From NCBI GenBank assembly GCA_029937205.1, contig JAPYQV010000100.1, positions 1 through 8,400 of the forward strand: a stretch of DNA of 8,400 bases, read 5' to 3'. The translations under genes were made by a program, and so were the position numbers. The stretch comes from Alphaproteobacteria bacterium. Its GTDB lineage: Bacteria > Pseudomonadota > Alphaproteobacteria > UBA828. How positions within the stretch are numbered: the first letter of the stretch is position 1; each line of letters starts with the position of its first letter. Shown one piece after another: positions 6,830 through 8,400 of the stretch. The notes below the pieces were generated by a model. It did no database searches. It was not told the DNA's origin and worked only from the letters and a program-made list of their open reading frames with translations.

Positions 6830-6844
6830 TAGCATAGAATGCTA
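6830..6844. repeat. Perfect palindrome TAGCAT-AGA-ATGCTA (candidate operator)
   Basis: Six-base arms match exactly around a 3-base centre near the middle of the tctC-tctA spacer. It directly adjoins the degenerate copy of the first operator-like motif, which suggests a composite protein-binding site. Confidence 0.4.
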
Positions 6845-6920
6845 ATAATTGTATTTTGTGGCAATAACTGGGTTATGTTTAAATTGCTAAACAGTGGACG
6901 AAGGCGCTGAATAAGCAGCT

Positions 6921-6948
6921 TTTGATAAAGATAATTTGATAAAGATAA
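6921..6948 (+). repeat. Perfect 14-bp tandem duplication TTTGATAAAGATAA x2, possible tctA promoter
   Basis: Two identical adjacent 14-mers end 28 bases before the tctA start codon. TTGATA of the first copy (6922-6927) and GATAAT at the end of the second (6944-6949) are separated by 16 bases, close to sigma-70 -35/-10 spacing. A transcript would begin just upstream of the GGGAGA ribosome site. The duplication is seen; promoter function is inferred. Confidence 0.5.
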
Positions 6949-6976
6949 TAAGAAATTGACGGGAGACTTTTCCTAA

Positions 6977-8400
6977 ATGGATGCCAGTATGTTGGACATG
7001 GCGGCCAAAGCGGCCGTTACATTAGCAGACCCCATGCGCCTTGGATTTCTCGCCCTGGGTGTTGCCTTCGGTTTGATCCTGGGTGTTATTCCAGGCTTGG
7101 GCGGGCTGGTCGGTCTTGCGCTCCTGCTTCCGTTCACTTTCAATATGGATCCGTTCACGGCGCTGGCCTTCCTCATGGGTCTGCAAGCCGTTGTCGTTAC
7201 CTCCGACACCATACCGGCGGTGCTTTTCGGCGTGCCCGGAACGGTCGGCTCGGCCGCGACCATCCTTGATGGATATCCCATGGCAAAAAAAGGTGAGGCT
7301 GGCCGCGCTTTCGGCGCTGCGTTTACTGCATCCGTCTTGGGCGGCTTGTTTGGTGCCTTCGTGCTCGCCGTGGCCATCCCCGTGATCCGTCCCATTATAT
7401 TGCAGATTGGATCTCCGGAACTGCTGGCGATATGTGTGTTGGGCCTGTCCCTGGTTGCGGTTCTCAGCGGCGGATCACCGTTAAAGGGATTAGCGGCGGC
7501 GGGACTTGGCGTCCTCGTGGCGACCACCGGCGACGATCCTAATACCAGCACGCTCCGCTGGACCTTCGATACCCTTTATCTGTTTGACGGATTTCCCGTC
7601 GTCCCCATTGCTCTTGGCCTGTTCGCAATACCAGAAATCGCTGATATGGCAATCTCCCGCAAATCCATTGCAGGGGACCTGCACATTGGCTCCCGTTGGT
7701 CTCAGTGGGAAGGTGTCAAGGATGTCTTCCGCCACAAGTGGCTGATGCTCCGGTGCTCGGTGATCGGGTCGGGACTTGGCGCCATTCCCGGTATCGGCGC
7801 CTCAATCATCGATTGGATCGCCTACGGCCATGCGGCGCGCACTGAGAAAGGCGCAGACAAAACATTTGGCACAGGCGATGTGCGCGGCGTTATCGCCTCG
7901 GAAAGTTCCAACAACGCCAAAGAGGGCGGTGCATTGCTTCCAACAATTGCATTTGGCGTTCCGGGCTCCGCCTCCATGGCGCTGATTCTGGGCGCGTTTT
8001 TAATTCATGGTTTAATACCCGGTCCGGATATGTTGGCAAAAAATCTCGACATCACCTATACCCTGGTCTGGTCCGTGGCCATCGCTAATATTCTGGGCGC
8101 CGGCACCTGCTTCTTTTTCGCCAACCATTTGGCTAAAATCGCGATCGTACGTATTGGTATCTTGGCGCCTTTGGTCCTTGCCATCACCTTCATCGGTGCT
8201 TATCAGGGGTCCAACGCCTGGGGCGATATTGTCGCCATGTTGATCTTTGGATTGATCGGCTGGGTGATGAAGCGGATGCACTGGCCGCGGCCTCCACTGA
8301 TCCTTGGCTTTGTGCTGGGCGGTCTGGTGGAACGATATATGTTTATTTCCATAAACCGGTATGGCTTTGAATGGCTGTGGATCTTCCGCGACGGCAATTT
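6977..8400 (+). CDS. tctA: TctA-type large permease of a tripartite tricarboxylate transporter (3' end outside window)
   Basis: The frame is open from ATG 6977 to the window end, giving 474 codons; relatives have about 500 residues, so only the C-terminal tail should be missing. It is the large inner-membrane subunit of the TTT transporter, with about ten or more hydrophobic segments. Both internal repeat halves are visible: GVIPGLGG (36-43) and GAIPGIGAS (268-276). VLFGVPGT and LDGYPMAKKGEAGRA (82-111) and ESSNNAKEGGALLPTIAFGV (309-328) are family signatures. The first repeat reads PGLGG where many relatives have PGLGP. GGGAGA lies 10 bases before the start. The gene diverges from tctC, and no tctB is found upstream; one could follow beyond the edge. 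Codons end in G or C more often than in the other genes here. Confidence 0.93.
   Translation, partial: MDASMLDMAAKAAVTLADPMRLGFLALGVAFGLILGVIPGLGGLVGLALLLPFTFNMDPFTALAFLMGLQAVVVTSDTIPAVLFGVPGTVGSAATILDGYPMAKKGEAGRAFGAAFTASVLGGLFGAFVLAVAIPVIRPIILQIGSPELLAICVLGLSLVAVLSGGSPLKGLAAAGLGVLVATTGDDPNTSTLRWTFDTLYLFDGFPVVPIALGLFAIPEIADMAISRKSIAGDLHIGSRWSQWEGVKDVFRHKWLMLRCSVIGSGLGAIPGIGASIIDWIAYGHAARTEKGADKTFGTGDVRGVIASESSNNAKEGGALLPTIAFGVPGSASMALILGAFLIHGLIPGPDMLAKNLDITYTLVWSVAIANILGAGTCFFFANHLAKIAIVRIGILAPLVLAITFIGAYQGSNAWGDIVAMLIFGLIGWVMKRMHWPRPPLILGFVLGGLVERYMFISINRYGFEWLWIFRDGN

Larger units (their letters stand above)
6723..6976. promoter_or_regulatory. AT-rich divergent control region between tctC and tctA
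   Basis: The 254-bp spacer has no credible gene. It contains a perfect palindrome AACTAAT-TTAG-ATTAGTT (6766-6783), a second palindrome TAGCAT-AGA-ATGCTA (6830-6844), and the near-direct repeat ATTTAGATTAGT/ATTTAGATTGGT (6771-6782 and 6819-6830, 11 of 12 identical), which overlaps the first palindrome and abuts the second. A 14-bp tandem duplication lies nearer tctA. Such paired operators suit one regulator controlling both transcripts, but the regulator is not in the window. GGGAG (plus 6728-6732, read on the minus strand) and GGGAGA (6961-6966) are the two ribosome sites. Confidence 0.55.

Noticed and set aside
6973..7551. Minus-strand open frame (192 codons) rich in Pro, Ala, Thr and Arg
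   Set aside because: Its composition is what results from reading a GC-rich membrane-protein gene backwards; the plus-strand TctA frame is unmistakable.

Overview
The window looks like a piece of a proteobacterial chromosome, most likely alphaproteobacterial. That guess rests on the gene families, on the mixed use of ATG, TTG and GTG starts behind good Shine-Dalgarno sequences, and on moderate GC with AT-rich spacers. No rRNA, tRNA, CRISPR array or transposase gene was seen. The content is catabolic or transport-type accessory DNA: decarboxylase-type enzymes, an amide-hydrolase-like enzyme, and parts of a tripartite tricarboxylate transporter (TTT).

Layout. Bases 6-80 hold two tandem hairpins with the same arms (GTCCGCT...), which look like a dispersed palindromic repeat or an upstream terminator. 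Bases 177-374 encode only the N-terminal quarter of a class II aldolase/adducin-family protein and appear to be a gene remnant. A two-gene operon follows on the plus strand: a thiamine-diphosphate (ThDP) enzyme of the acetolactate synthase/benzoylformate decarboxylase type (about 502-2301, TTG start), then with no gap a UbiD-family decarboxylase (2302-3939). An isochorismatase-like cysteine hydrolase (3950-4642, minus strand, GTG start) converges on that operon. A leaderless SsuA/THI5-fold binding-protein-like gene (4763-5629, plus) diverges from the hydrolase.

A good bidirectional terminator (about 5638-5678) separates this gene from a TctC/Bug-type periplasmic binding protein (5691-6722, minus). 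The 254-bp AT-rich spacer 6723-6976 carries two perfect palindromes and a 14-bp tandem duplication. It separates tctC from the divergently transcribed TctA-type permease (6977 to beyond the window end). No tctB lies between them.

How they may work together (inference). The TctC/TctA pair would import an organic acid. The ThDP enzyme and the prenyl-FMN-type UbiD protein are translationally coupled and probably act on one substrate or in consecutive steps. The cysteine hydrolase could remove an amide or carbamoyl group. The leaderless binding-protein fold may be a cytoplasmic enzyme or sensor. I do not recognise this set as a described pathway, and the substrate cannot be deduced from sequence alone.
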